Source: Pseudomaricurvus albidus (GTDB taxonomy: Bacteria; Pseudomonadota; Gammaproteobacteria; Pseudomonadales; Cellvibrionaceae). Taken from it: 64,000 nt of DNA. Below are positions 8,615-18,056 of the stretch, in pieces; the first letter of the stretch is position 1, and every line of letters begins with the position of its first letter. Location: positions 22,548 through 86,547 of the forward strand of contig NZ_JAHKRS010000014.1 of NCBI RefSeq assembly GCF_018863235.1. The letters are read 5' to 3'. The notes under the pieces are model-generated. The model saw only the letters and a list, made by a program, of their open reading frames with translations, did not search any database and had not been told where the DNA came from. The translations under genes and the position numbers were made by a program.

Positions 8615-10354
8615 ATGAACACAAAAATTACCCGCCGGACTGCAACCGCTTGGTTAGCCCCCTGGCCCGAAGATCTGCATCACCGCTTGCAACCGATTTA
8701 TGCCAATCGTGGAGTTGCTTCCATGAGCGAGATGGAGCGCTCTCTGCAGGCCATGTTGCGGCCGCAACAACTCAAGGGCTTGGATACGGCAGTAGAGCGT
8801 CTGGTGAAAGCCATCACCGGGCAGGAATCGCTGCTGATTGTGGGTGATTTTGATGCGGATGGCGCTACCAGTTGTGCGGTGGGGATGCTGGCATTGCGGG
8901 ATATGGGGGCCGCCAGTGTTCAGTATCTGGTACCTAACCGGTTTGAGTTTGGTTACGGTTTGACGCCGGAAATTGTCGAAGTGGCCAAGGGCTACAAGCC
9001 CGACCTGATCATCACGGTCGATAACGGTATCTCCTCCATCGAAGGGGTGGCTGCGTCCAAAGCCGCGGGTATTGGTGTGTTGGTCACAGACCATCACTTG
9101 CCCGGCCACTCGCTTCCGGATGCTGAGGCGATTGTGAATCCCAATCAGCCCGGCTGTGACTTCCCCAGTAAAAATCTGGCGGGGGTTGGTGTCATTTTCT
9201 ATTTGATGAGCGCGTTGCGCTCGGCTTTGAGAGCGCAGGGGTGGTTTGCCAGCAAGGGAATACCTGAGCCCAATATGGGCAATTATCTGGATCTGGTTGC
9301 TCTGGGGACCGTAGCAGACGTGGTTCCGTTGGACAGTAATAACCGCATTTTGGTGCATCAGGGCTTACAGCGTATTCGCAGTGGTCGCGCACGTCCGGGG
9401 ATATTGGCGTTGCTGGACGTGGCCGGGCGCCAACGACACAGACTGGTCGCGTCGGATCTGGGATTTACCGTGGGACCACGCCTGAATGCGGCCGGTCGGT
9501 TGGATGATATGTCGCTGGGGATCGAGTGCCTGTTGTGTGACAGTCCGGATCTGGCTCGCGAAATGGCCATTGAGCTGGATGATTTGAATAAAGATCGTCG
9601 CTCTATTGAAGCGGGTATGCAGCAGGAAGCGCTCAAAACACTGGAAACGCTGACCCTCAATGAGGGTGAAGAAATGCCCTGGGGATTGTGTCTCTACGAT
9701 GGTCAGTGGCATCAGGGCGTGATCGGTATTCTGGCTTCCCGTATTAAGGAGCGCTTTCACCGTCCGGTCATTGCGTTTGCCGATGCCAGCGATGAAGAAA
9801 TCAAGGGATCGGCACGTTCCATTCCGGGGCTGCATATTCGCGATGCACTGGATGCGGTGGCCAGTGCAAATCCGGGGTTGTTGACCAAGTTTGGCGGTCA
9901 CGCGATGGCGGCAGGCATGAGTCTGAAAAAGAGTGATTTTCCCCGTTTTCAGAAAGCGTTCGATGACGTGGTGCGTCAAAGCCTGAACGCGGATGACTTG
10001 CAGGCGGAAATTTTGTCCGATGGTGAGCTGGCCGATGATGAGTTCAGCCTGTCGCTGGCACACACACTCAGAGAGGCCGGCCCCTGGGGGCAACACTTCC
10101 CGGAGCCTGTCTTTGATGGCGAGTTCTATCTTGTGCAGCAACGCATAGTTGGAGAGAAACATTTGAAGCTGGTGTTGGCCATCGATGAAGCCCGACAACA
10201 GCTGGTAGACGCCATTGCCTTCAATATCGATGTGAAAGAATGGCCCAATCACAATGCCGAGAAAATCCGGCTTGCTTACCGTCTCGACGTGAATGAGTTT
10301 CGTGGTCGGGAGTCGGTTCAATTGATGGCGGTTTATCTGGAAGCTGTTTATTAA
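8615..10354 (+). CDS. recJ: Single-stranded-DNA-specific exonuclease RecJ
   Basis: 5'-3' ssDNA exonuclease acting in RecFOR recombination and mismatch/base-excision repair. Seen: DHH-family motifs DFDADGATS and VTDHHLPG, the DHHA1 motif GGHAMAAGMSL and a C-terminal OB-like domain. 579 residues, normal. CGGAG lies before the ATG. It is convergent with tesA, with a 39-base gap. Confidence 0.97.
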   Translation: MNTKITRRTATAWLAPWPEDLHHRLQPIYANRGVASMSEMERSLQAMLRPQQLKGLDTAVERLVKAITGQESLLIVGDFDADGATSCAVGMLALRDMGAASVQYLVPNRFEFGYGLTPEIVEVAKGYKPDLIITVDNGISSIEGVAASKAAGIGVLVTDHHLPGHSLPDAEAIVNPNQPGCDFPSKNLAGVGVIFYLMSALRSALRAQGWFASKGIPEPNMGNYLDLVALGTVADVVPLDSNNRILVHQGLQRIRSGRARPGILALLDVAGRQRHRLVASDLGFTVGPRLNAAGRLDDMSLGIECLLCDSPDLAREMAIELDDLNKDRRSIEAGMQQEALKTLETLTLNEGEEMPWGLCLYDGQWHQGVIGILASRIKERFHRPVIAFADASDEEIKGSARSIPGLHIRDALDAVASANPGLLTKFGGHAMAAGMSLKKSDFPRFQKAFDDVVRQSLNADDLQAEILSDGELADDEFSLSLAHTLREAGPWGQHFPEPVFDGEFYLVQQRIVGEKHLKLVLAIDEARQQLVDAIAFNIDVKEWPNHNAEKIRLAYRLDVNEFRGRESVQLMAVYLEAVY

Positions 10355-10393
10355 AAGAGCTTCAGGGTCGGCCTAGCCGGAGTGGCGACAGTG

Positions 10394-11089
10394 TCAATCT
10401 GGCTTGCAGGAGGCTTTGTCCATCAGTGTTTGCAGTGCTGGCCAAAGATTTTCCAGCATCTGAGGTTGACCTTCTTCTGTGGGGTGAATGCCATCGTTCT
10501 GCATCAGTTCCGGCTGGTCGGCTACGCCTTCCAAAAAGAAAGGAACCAGCGCTACCTGGTTCTTGGCGGCCAGATTGGGGTAGGTATCGCTAAACAAGCG
10601 GCTGTAGCGTGGACCATAATTGGGTGGGATCTGCATTCCAACCAGCAGCACTTGTGCACTATGTTGGTGGCTGAGATCGATCGCTTTCTGCAAGTTCTTT
10701 CGCATGGTAGGAATCGGGTAGCCACGCAAGCCATCATTGCCTCCCAGTTCAAGAATCACAAGTGAGGGCTGGTATTTTTCCAGCAGGGCCGGGAGGCGGC
10801 CAACACCGCCGCCACTGGTTTCACCGCTGATGCTGGCATTGACCACTTCGCGGTCGATGCTGTTTTGCTCAAGGCGCTCTCTCAGCTGGGATACCCAGCC
10901 ATCTCGCTCATCAATGCCCCATGCCGCACTTAAGCTATCCCCCAGTATCAGAATGGAGCCATTGTTGTCTGTGCAGGCAGGTTCAGCACGAAGGGGGCCA
11001 GCAAGGCCTAAACAAAGGCTCAGGCTAATGAGCAGGCGCAGTGTGAAGATGTAAGGTTGGCGGGTTATTGGTGCGCTCAAATATTCCAT
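10394..11089 (-). CDS. tesA: SGNH esterase / acyl-CoA thioesterase I-like (TesA)
   Basis: Periplasmic GDSL esterase/lysophospholipase. After an uncleaved-looking N-terminal stretch and hydrophobic signal (about residues 14-35) the SGNH blocks are clear: GDSLS with Ser52, GGNDG with Asn118, and DGIHPTEEG with Asp199/His202. Divergent from ybbA-ybbP, the conserved arrangement for tesA. No clear ribosome site precedes the only suitable ATG. Confidence 0.93.
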   Translation of the reverse strand: MEYLSAPITRQPYIFTLRLLISLSLCLGLAGPLRAEPACTDNNGSILILGDSLSAAWGIDERDGWVSQLRERLEQNSIDREVVNASISGETSGGGVGRLPALLEKYQPSLVILELGGNDGLRGYPIPTMRKNLQKAIDLSHQHSAQVLLVGMQIPPNYGPRYSRLFSDTYPNLAAKNQVALVPFFLEGVADQPELMQNDGIHPTEEGQPQMLENLWPALQTLMDKASCKPD

Positions 11090-11271
11090 CGTGCCGTTAT
11101 GTCCATCAAAGGTTGGGTAATCGGTTGTGTTGGCTTTCTATGCTAACACCGGCTGCTTCTCAGAGTCCCGAATCAGAGTAAAGTTCTGTGAAAATCTTGG
11201 ACACTGACACCGCCCCCGATCAACATTAGAGTTGATTACCCATAAACCCTAATGCGACTACCGGAAAAGAT

Positions 11272-11952
11272 ATGCTGGAAGCCCAAACTCTGTCCAAGCA
11301 GGTGACAACCGCCGCAGGCACCCTGACGATTCTCAATGAGGTCTCACTGTGTGTCAAAGCCGGGGACAGTCTGGCCATCACAGGGTCTTCCGGTTCGGGA
11401 AAGTCCACGTTGCTGGGGATTCTGGCGGGGCTGGATGAGCCCAGCAGTGGTCAGGTCAAACTCCATCAGCATGAAATTACAGCACTGAACGAGGAGCGTC
11501 GAGCCAAAGTGAGGGCAGATCATGTCGGCTTTGTGTTCCAGTCTTTCCAGCTGCTGCCAGGACTGACGGCTCTTGAGAATGTGATGATGCCGCTTGAGTT
11601 GCATGGGGTTGCCAATGCCAGGGGCAAAGCCGAGTTTTTTTTGACTAGGGTAGGGCTCAACGGCCGTTTGCATCACTATCCTAAACAACTCTCCGGTGGT
11701 GAACAGCAGCGGGTTGCCATAGCCCGCGCCTTTGCCAGTGAACCCGATATCTTATTCGCTGATGAACCCACCGGAAATCTCGATTCTGAAACTGGTGCCC
11801 ATGTCATTGATCTGTTGTTTGAACTGAACCGAGAGCAGGGCACGACTCTTGTACTGGTTACCCACGAACAGCGTTTGGCAGAACACTGTCGTCAGCGAAT
11901 TCGCCTCGAAGGTGGCAAGGTGATAGAGCGAAAGCCGTGTGAGGCAGCCTGA
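11272..11952 (+). CDS. ybbA: ABC transporter ATP-binding protein YbbA
   Basis: LolD/MacB-like ATPase that pairs with the YbbP permease. Walker [11 protein letters not shown]-loop [10 protein letters not shown], signature [12 protein letters not shown] and Walker [13 protein letters not shown] are all intact. 226 residues. The stop codon overlaps the next ATG (11952), so the two genes are translationally coupled. The exported substrate of this family is not well defined. Confidence 0.95.
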   Translation: MLEAQTLSKQVTTAAGTLTILNEVSLCVKAGDSLAITGSSGSGKSTLLGILAGLDEPSSGQVKLHQHEITALNEERRAKVRADHVGFVFQSFQLLPGLTALENVMMPLELHGVANARGKAEFFLTRVGLNGRLHHYPKQLSGGEQQRVAIARAFASEPDILFADEPTGNLDSETGAHVIDLLFELNREQGTTLVLVTHEQRLAEHCRQRIRLEGGKVIERKPCEAA

Positions 11953-14453
11953 TGCTGAAGTCGCAGGTACTGGCGTTACGTCTTCTGTGGCGGAATTGGC
12001 GCAGTGGCGAAGTGCGTATCCTCGCCGGCTCACTGGTGCTGGCAGTTGCGGTTGTCTCCTGTATTTCTGTTTTTACCGATCGATTGGAATCAGCCCTGAC
12101 CGCCCAGAGCCATACGTTTCTCGGCGCTGATCGTGTGGTTCGCAGCAGTCAGCCAATCCCCTCAGACTGGCAAGTCCTTGCCGATAAATATGACTTGAGA
12201 ACGGCCACCAAAACCCAATTTGCCTCCATGGTGTTTGCCGGTAACGAGATGCATTTGGCCGCGGTGAAAGCGGTTAGTGATGCTTACCCATTGGTGGGTG
12301 AGTTAACGGTCAGTCAGCAGCCATTTGTCACTGATAAATCCTTGATTACCGTCGCTGAGGGTGGCCCTCCCGCCGGGGAGGCCTGGGTTGATTCACGTTT
12401 GTTGCCGCTGCTGCAGATCCAGTTAGGCGATCAGATCGTCGTTGGCGAAAAGCCTTTGACCGCAACCCGTGTGATTGTCGATGAACCCGATCGTGGCAGC
12501 AGCTTCAGTGCTTATGGTGCCCGATTGCTGATGAACGAGGCGGATCTGGCTGCGACAAATGTCATACAGCCGGGCAGTCGCATTGGTTATGGTTGGCTGG
12601 TTGCGGGCGATGAAAACAATTTGGAGTCGATGTTGGCAGAGCTGGCTCCCAAACTGACTTCCCATGAGAAAGTGGTCGATGTCGAGTCGGCCCAACGTGG
12701 CCTGGCGCGAACACTGGATACGGCTCGCAAGTTTTTAATGCTCTCGGCAATGATCAGCGTTTTGCTGGCCGGTGTGGCCATTGCGATTGCTGCACGTCGG
12801 TTCGCCAATCGCCATGTGGATCAGGTAGCGTTGATGAAAAGCCTGGGAGCGGGTTGCAGCTCCATTCGCCAATTGTACGGCATCCAGTTGCTGGTTCTCG
12901 GAGTGCTGGCATCGGTAATCGGTCTGGGACTGGGTGTACTCTTGCAGGAAGTCATTGCCTCAGGCGTTTCCTCCATTCTGCCGGTGGCTTTGGCTGCTCC
13001 ACGTTGGACGTCCATGCTGCCCGGTATTTTGACCGGATTGGTTTGTCTGGTGTTTTTTGTGGCTCCACCGATGTGGCATTTGCCTACGGTGCCACCGCTG
13101 AAGATTTTGCGCAGAGAGCTGGCTGTAAATAGCGTCAGCTTTTACTGGCAAGCTCTGTTGGGGCTGTTAGCCATGGTAGTGCTGGTTGCCGTTTTCAGTG
13201 GTGATTGGTGGCTCAGCAGCAGCATTATTCTGGCGATGCTTGCACTATTGTTACTGGTGGCAGTATTCGCCTCAATACTGCTTGGTTTGGGACAGAGACT
13301 GGGGCGTCGTGCAGGCAGCGTCTGGCGCTTGGCGCTTGCCAGTCTGCAGCGCAACTCTCGTCAAAGTGTTGTGCAAATGATGGTTTTTGCTCTGGCTCTG
13401 ATGTTGTTGTTGAGCCTGACCAGCTTGCGAACGACCTTGTTGCAGGACTGGAAGTTGCAGTTGCCACCGGAAACACCCAATCACTTTTTGCTTAACATTA
13501 CACCTTCTGAATCTCCGCAGGTGGCTGAGCTGATGGAGCAGCAGAACTTAAATGTTCAGCAGCTGTTTCCGATGGTCAGAGCGCGACTCACACATATCAA
13601 TGGCGAGGAACCGTCGGAAGACATTCGCAAACAGGCCGAGATGTTGCGCAGGGAGGTTAACCTGAGCTGGTCTGATCGTTTGAATTCAGATAATAACGTC
13701 GTCGCCGGTGAGTGGTGGGACCATTGGCGTGAACCCGGCATTGCCGGTGTTTCGGTTGAAGCGGGAGCTGCCAGTGATCTGGCTTTGGAGTTGGGGGATG
13801 ACATCACCTTTGATATTGGTGGTCTGACTCTTGAAGCCCGCGTCGCAAGTATTCGTACCCTTAAGTGGGATTCCATGAATCCCAACTTTTACTTTTTGTT
13901 GTCGCCGGGAGCGTTGGATGAGTTTTCTCCCACTTACTTGACCAGTGTTTATCTGCCACCTGAGAAAAAGCCGTTTATTAACCAGTTACTCGGTCGTTTC
14001 CCCACGGTGGTGGTGATTGAAATGGATCGTGTGATTGCACAAATTCAGGCAATCGTTGCGCAGGTCAGTTCCGGGGTCGAATTGATGCTGGGGCTGGTGC
14101 TGTTGGGTGGTTTTTTTGTGATGTGGGCGGCAGTGGGGTCCAGTATGGAAGACCGCATGCAGGAAGCAGCCTTGTTGCGTGCTTTAGGAAGTAGTCGGCA
14201 TCGGTTGTTGGGCAGTTTATGGATTGAGTTTGCCTTGCTGGGACTTTTCTCTGGCGTGATGGCTGCCGCGGGTTCGGAGATTTTGTTGTTGTCGATTCAG
14301 TACTGGGTGCTCGATATTCCGTTGAGTTTCCACTGGGGTATTTGGCTGTGGGGAATTCTGGGGTCGGCCTTGCTGGTTGGCACCTTGGGTGTGCTCTCCT
14401 GTCGAAAAGTTATCAGTACACCGCCGGGGCTGATGTTACGGGAACTGAGTTGA
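11952..14453 (+). CDS. ybbP: ABC transporter permease YbbP (FtsX-like)
   Basis: Large FtsX/MacB-type permease, 833 residues. It has one N-terminal membrane segment (LAGSLVLAVAVVSCISVF), a periplasmic domain, then clusters of membrane helices near residues 255-440 and the C-terminal FtsX block (ELMLGLVLLGGFFVMWAAVGSS onward). Works with YbbA. It converges on phoH with a perfect hairpin in the short gap. Confidence 0.94.
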   Translation: MLKSQVLALRLLWRNWRSGEVRILAGSLVLAVAVVSCISVFTDRLESALTAQSHTFLGADRVVRSSQPIPSDWQVLADKYDLRTATKTQFASMVFAGNEMHLAAVKAVSDAYPLVGELTVSQQPFVTDKSLITVAEGGPPAGEAWVDSRLLPLLQIQLGDQIVVGEKPLTATRVIVDEPDRGSSFSAYGARLLMNEADLAATNVIQPGSRIGYGWLVAGDENNLESMLAELAPKLTSHEKVVDVESAQRGLARTLDTARKFLMLSAMISVLLAGVAIAIAARRFANRHVDQVALMKSLGAGCSSIRQLYGIQLLVLGVLASVIGLGLGVLLQEVIASGVSSILPVALAAPRWTSMLPGILTGLVCLVFFVAPPMWHLPTVPPLKILRRELAVNSVSFYWQALLGLLAMVVLVAVFSGDWWLSSSIILAMLALLLLVAVFASILLGLGQRLGRRAGSVWRLALASLQRNSRQSVVQMMVFALALMLLLSLTSLRTTLLQDWKLQLPPETPNHFLLNITPSESPQVAELMEQQNLNVQQLFPMVRARLTHINGEEPSEDIRKQAEMLRREVNLSWSDRLNSDNNVVAGEWWDHWREPGIAGVSVEAGAASDLALELGDDITFDIGGLTLEARVASIRTLKWDSMNPNFYFLLSPGALDEFSPTYLTSVYLPPEKKPFINQLLGRFPTVVVIEMDRVIAQIQAIVAQVSSGVELMLGLVLLGGFFVMWAAVGSSMEDRMQEAALLRALGSSRHRLLGSLWIEFALLGLFSGVMAAAGSEILLLSIQYWVLDIPLSFHWGIWLWGILGSALLVGTLGVLSCRKVISTPPGLMLRELS

Positions 14454-14477
14454 TGGGCTGAAAACAGCCTGTTGCCT

Positions 14478-14500
14478 GGCGCCATAGTGGATATGGCGCC
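14478..14500. terminator. Hairpin between convergent ybbP and phoH
   Basis: Perfect 9-bp stem GGCGCCATA/TATGGCGCC with a 5-base loop, placed midway between the two convergent stops. It lacks a T run on either side, so intrinsic termination is uncertain. Confidence 0.5.
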
Positions 14501-14519
14501 GAGCGGAAGGTTAGGGGAG

Positions 14520-15923
14520 TTAAAGGTTGGCTTCTGCGTATTCGGCCAGAATGGAGCGCGGCACGCCCTGAAGCTTGATATTGCCTCCATACTGGAAGCC
14601 TTTAAATCGCTCTGTTAAATAGGTCAGGCCCGAGCTGGTGGCGTTCATGAAAGGTGTGTCGATTTGAGCGAGGTTACCCAGGCAGATTACTTTTGATCCG
14701 CTGCCCGCGCGAGTGATGATAGTTTTGATTTGGTGAGGTGTGAGGTTTTGTGATTCATCGATCAGGATCAGACTGTGTTGGAAGCTGCGACCGCGAATGT
14801 AGTTCAATGATTTAAAATGCAGTGGCACTTTATTCAAAACGTAATCGATACTGCCTGAGCAGTCTTCATCGTCGCAGTGCAAGGCTTCAAGATTGTCGGT
14901 GATGGCACCCAGCCAGGGTTCCATTTTTTCGGCTTCAGTTCCTGGTAAGAAACCAATATCTTCATCAAGTCCCTGTGTACTTCGAGTCGCAATGATTCGG
15001 CGGTATTGTTTGGTGGCCACCGTCATTTCAATGGCTGCGGCCAATGCCAGAATGGTTTTCCCTGAACCGGCGGCACCGGTCAGATTCACCAGGTGGACAT
15101 CGGGATCCATCAGTAAATTCAGGGCCATGGCCTGATAGGTATCTCTGGGCTTCAGCCCCCAGGCCTCCTGCTCCAGGAAACTGTTGGTGTCGATGTGAAG
15201 CAGTTGAACTTCGTCTGCCTGAACATCAATCACCCGACCGATAAAGCCCATTTCGTCGACAATAAACTGATTGGGGAACACTTCTGCCTGAAAATCTTCC
15301 CGGGGGATGCGGTGTACTGTGCGTCCCATTTGTTGTTGAGTTTCGACTTTCTGCACCTGATCCCAGAAATTGCCTTCTATTTCAACATAGCCCTTGTTGA
15401 GTTGTTCGATGTCGGTGACCAGCTGATCGCTGTGATAGTCGTCAGATTCAATGCCGCAGCCACGTGCCTTGAGACGCATGTTGATATCTTTGGTGACGAG
15501 TATGACTCGATGGTTGGGGTGTTCGTGCCGCAGCAGGCAGAGGTCGTTAATGATTTTGTTGTCGTTGAGGTGGGTCGGTAAAACCGCAATGTTTTCGGGA
15601 GGGGTGGTCATCAGGATGGAGAGTTTGCCGTTGAAATTGTCGTAGCATTCTCGCCGTATCGGAACGCCCCCTTCCACTTCTTCGGGGGTGGCTCTGCCGA
15701 GGATCTTGTCGATCTCCCGAATCGCCTGTCGGCAATCTGCCGAGAGTGTTTTGTTTCCGCTTTTGAGTTTGTCGAGTTCTTCCAGGACCGTCATGGGGAT
15801 CATGACGTGGTGTTCTTCAAAGTTGAGTATGGCTGTGGGGTCGTGAATCAGTACGTTAGTGTCGAGGACGTAGAGGATGGGTTGTTTTTGCGAGAGTGGT
15901 TCCGCGAGCTGTATATCTACCAT
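14520..15923 (-). CDS. PhoH-family protein with PIN domain
   Basis: PIN-PhoH (PhoH2/YlaK-like) protein: an N-terminal PIN-type RNase domain (LYVLDTNVLIHDP, acidic residues further on) fused to a PhoH ATPase with P-loop GAAGSGKT and Walker B LILIDESQ. This family couples ATP-dependent RNA unwinding to RNA cleavage. The ATG at 15923 follows AAGGAAGGA on the minus strand and gives 467 residues; longer in-frame starts have no support. Single gene, convergent with ybbP. Confidence 0.93.
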   Translation of the reverse strand: MVDIQLAEPLSQKQPILYVLDTNVLIHDPTAILNFEEHHVMIPMTVLEELDKLKSGNKTLSADCRQAIREIDKILGRATPEEVEGGVPIRRECYDNFNGKLSILMTTPPENIAVLPTHLNDNKIINDLCLLRHEHPNHRVILVTKDINMRLKARGCGIESDDYHSDQLVTDIEQLNKGYVEIEGNFWDQVQKVETQQQMGRTVHRIPREDFQAEVFPNQFIVDEMGFIGRVIDVQADEVQLLHIDTNSFLEQEAWGLKPRDTYQAMALNLLMDPDVHLVNLTGAAGSGKTILALAAAIEMTVATKQYRRIIATRSTQGLDEDIGFLPGTEAEKMEPWLGAITDNLEALHCDDEDCSGSIDYVLNKVPLHFKSLNYIRGRSFQHSLILIDESQNLTPHQIKTIITRAGSGSKVICLGNLAQIDTPFMNATSSGLTYLTERFKGFQYGGNIKLQGVPRSILAEYAEANL

Positions 15924-16288
15924 AAGCGAGCATCCTTCCTTCTGGCTGATAGCACGCACTCGAGTCGCCCGGCATTGCACCGGTTTACTCAGTGCTTGGA
16001 GAGAGTCTTAAGTCGCTCATTAGCGGGTAGGCTGATGAGAGTTTAGGAACTCTTGAAACAATTTGTACCAGAAAACAAACTAGGCTGGCAACATGACATT
16101 TGTGTGAAAGTGAAGAAATTGTCTTCAGTCTGAAACAGAAGCGCTTCTGGTTTAAAAATGAACAAATTTCAGCACTGTGTTTGGGCAACTTTTGAAATTA
16201 ATGCGTAACAAGAGGGCGGGAAAGGTAAATAAATGTGACAGCAAATCGCGAGGCATGAAAGTAAAACGGATTTGCCGAACCTGACGAA
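15924..16288. other. Gene-free stretch upstream of phoH
   Basis: 365 bases that must hold the phoH promoter. It contains a perfect 14-bp palindrome CAGAAGCGCTTCTG at 16136-16149, a plausible operator or small hairpin. No convincing ORF or terminator with a T run was found. Confidence 0.5.
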
Positions 16289-16516
16289 TCAGGCCCAGCG
16301 AATGGCACTCTGGTAGCGTTCGATATAAACGTGTTCTATACGTCCGGTGGCAGGGTGTCGGGAATGACGAAAGTTGTGGTGGTTATCCGTTGACCCCATA
16401 TACTCCCAGCACAGCCCCTGATGAATGCACAGTGGATCGCCATTGTTGATGTCGTAGGAGGCCAGTTCCTGCCACATGCTGTCCCACTCGCTGTGCGTTG
16501 AATCCAGATATTCCAT
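16289..16516 (-). CDS. Small hypothetical protein (75 aa)
   Basis: A 75-residue acidic, His/Trp-rich protein without signal peptide or membrane segment; start MEYLDSTHSEWDSMW, central HQGLCWEYMGSTDNHHNFRH. GGGGA lies 7 bases before the ATG and an AT-rich stretch lies upstream, so it looks like a real gene. I believe similar short proteins occur in Pseudomonas-like genomes, but I cannot assign a function. The clustered His/Cys could suggest metal binding; this is inference. Confidence 0.65.
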   Translation of the reverse strand: MEYLDSTHSEWDSMWQELASYDINNGDPLCIHQGLCWEYMGSTDNHHNFRHSRHPATGRIEHVYIERYQSAIRWA

Positions 16517-16716
16517 GCTCTATCCCCAGCGTTGATGTTTTTATCTTTTTTAATACAACAAGTTTGAATACAGCTATCGTGATACCGCGTTGAATGACGC
16601 TGATATTGCTATTTGTTAACTTCCTTTGTCAAGACTAGCTCTTAATTGATTGATATATATAGTATTTTTAAATACAAATGTGACATTTTTAGCAAAAATA
16701 CCGATTTTAGAGGGGG

Positions 16717-17505
16717 TCAGACCACCAAAGTGTGACCGTGTTGGTGTAACCAGCGGCGAGCCAGAGCGTAGTTTGGCATCAGACTGGCCACCAGATTCCA
16801 ATAGCTACGGCTGTGGTTGTGGTGAACGAGGTGGCAGCATTCGTGAGTAACCAAATAGTCCACTACCCATTCAGGCGCCTGCACAACCAGCCAGTTGTAT
16901 TGAATCACCCCTTGGTGGGTACAGTGGCCCCATTTGCTCTTGGTTCGACGGAGCTGAACCCGTTGACATTGGGCTTGTGGAAAACGCGCCTGCAGTTGTT
17001 GGCAAACCGCCTGTGTCTTGGCTTCCAGCAAGGTCTGGGCCTGTTCTTTGTACCAGTTTTCTAATGCTCTCTGTACTGCACTGGAAGCAGGTCTGGAGGT
17101 GTCTGAAGTGATGCGTTTGGGCAGCGAAAGGCAAAGACTCTCGCCCCGGCGCTCACAGCTGATTTTGGCACCTGACAGGATGCGCAGCGTCAGCGGTTCT
17201 CCCAGCCATGGCCAGGACTCGCCCTCCGCGTATTGCCGCTCGGGAATTTGTTCTGCTCGATCAGCCTGCTGCTGAAGCTTGTCGCGTATCCAGGCGGCTT
17301 TCTCGTTCACCCACTTTTTCAGATCTCTTTGCGCCACCCGGTGGGGGGCAGCAACGACCACTTTGCCGGCCCGCACTTCAATGGCCGCGCTTTTGCGTTT
17401 GGACAGGCGAATGGTGTAATCGAACCCCAGATGACCCGGATCTTCCACTGTGATCAGGCGGGTTTGTGGTTTACGAAGCAGAGAGGAGAGATGGGATGTT
17501 GGCAT
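16717..17505 (-). CDS. YgjP-like zinc metallopeptidase (DUF45, WLM type)
   Basis: Putative metal-dependent hydrolase of the YgjP/DUF45 family. The zinc motif HECCH is at residues 221-225, within VTHECCHLVHHNHSRSYW, preceded by the family signature KWGHC...IQYNW. The ATG at 17505 gives 262 residues. There is no Shine-Dalgarno sequence; instead TATAAT stands exactly 6 bases before the ATG. Function in the cell is not established. Divergent from the cueR-like gene. Confidence 0.85.
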   Translation of the reverse strand: MPTSHLSSLLRKPQTRLITVEDPGHLGFDYTIRLSKRKSAAIEVRAGKVVVAAPHRVAQRDLKKWVNEKAAWIRDKLQQQADRAEQIPERQYAEGESWPWLGEPLTLRILSGAKISCERRGESLCLSLPKRITSDTSRPASSAVQRALENWYKEQAQTLLEAKTQAVCQQLQARFPQAQCQRVQLRRTKSKWGHCTHQGVIQYNWLVVQAPEWVVDYLVTHECCHLVHHNHSRSYWNLVASLMPNYALARRWLHQHGHTLVV

Positions 17506-17540
17506 GGCAGGATTATACCGATGCCATACCGAAAGCCCAG
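17506..17540 (-). promoter_or_regulatory. Possible leaderless promoter of ygjP-like gene
   Basis: On the minus strand TATAAT (17517-17512) is followed by six bases and then the ATG, which would put the transcription start on the A of the start codon. No good -35 hexamer is seen at 16-18 bases. Confidence 0.4.
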
Positions 17541-17575
17541 TCCGGGAGGGGCTCAAATTTCACCAAAATCTGTGA

Positions 17576-17606
17576 TTGACCTTCCAGTAGGTGTAAGGTC
17601 TATGGT
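17576..17606 (+). promoter_or_regulatory. MerR/CueR-type promoter with 19-bp spacer
   Basis: TTGACC and TATGGT are separated by 19 bases, the over-long spacer typical of MerR-activated promoters. The spacer region holds the dyad GACCTT...AAGGTC, closely resembling the E. coli copA/cueO CueR operators (ACCTTCC...GGAAGGT). It lies 50 bases before the MerR-family gene, implying autoregulation of the regulator-permease unit. Confidence 0.85.
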
Positions 17607-17656
17607 TGTAAACAGGTACCACATTGTCACTGTTTTCACAGAAGTAGGAGTGCCAC

Positions 17657-18055
17657 ATGAACATCAGTCAGGCCGCTAAAATCAGTGGGCTATCCCCCAA
17701 AACCATACGCTATTACGAGCGTATTCAGTTGATTGATCCTGCCAGTCGCAGTGAGAACGGTTATCGGGATTACAACCATAAAGATTTGGATATCTTGCGG
17801 TTTGTCCAGCGTGCCAGATCCACCGGTTTCAGTGTCGAGGAGTGCCGGCAACTGTTATCCCTGTACCAAAACCCCGAAAGGCACAGTTCAGAAGTTAAAG
17901 AGCTGGTGCAAGAGAAGCTCCAGAAGGTGGAAGATCAAATTGCCGAGCTGGAACACATGCGCAATACCCTGAAAGAACTGGTGACCCGTTGCCCGGGGGA
18001 TGAAGCTGCACAATGCGCCATCATCGACAGTCTGGCAGAAAAGGAGGAACACTGA
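17657..18055 (+). CDS. CueR-like MerR-family metal regulator
   Basis: Cytoplasmic metal-responsive activator. N-terminal MerR helix-turn-helix (MNISQAAKISGLSPKTIRYYERI), coiled dimerisation helix, and metal loop with Cys112 and Cys120 (CPGDEAAQC), the same positions and spacing as the Cu(I) ligands of E. coli CueR. 132 residues. It is followed after one base by a metal permease gene and preceded by a CueR-type operator, so copper (or Ag/Au) sensing is likely. Confidence 0.92.
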   Translation: MNISQAAKISGLSPKTIRYYERIQLIDPASRSENGYRDYNHKDLDILRFVQRARSTGFSVEECRQLLSLYQNPERHSSEVKELVQEKLQKVEDQIAELEHMRNTLKELVTRCPGDEAAQCAIIDSLAEKEEH

Positions 18056-18056
18056 G

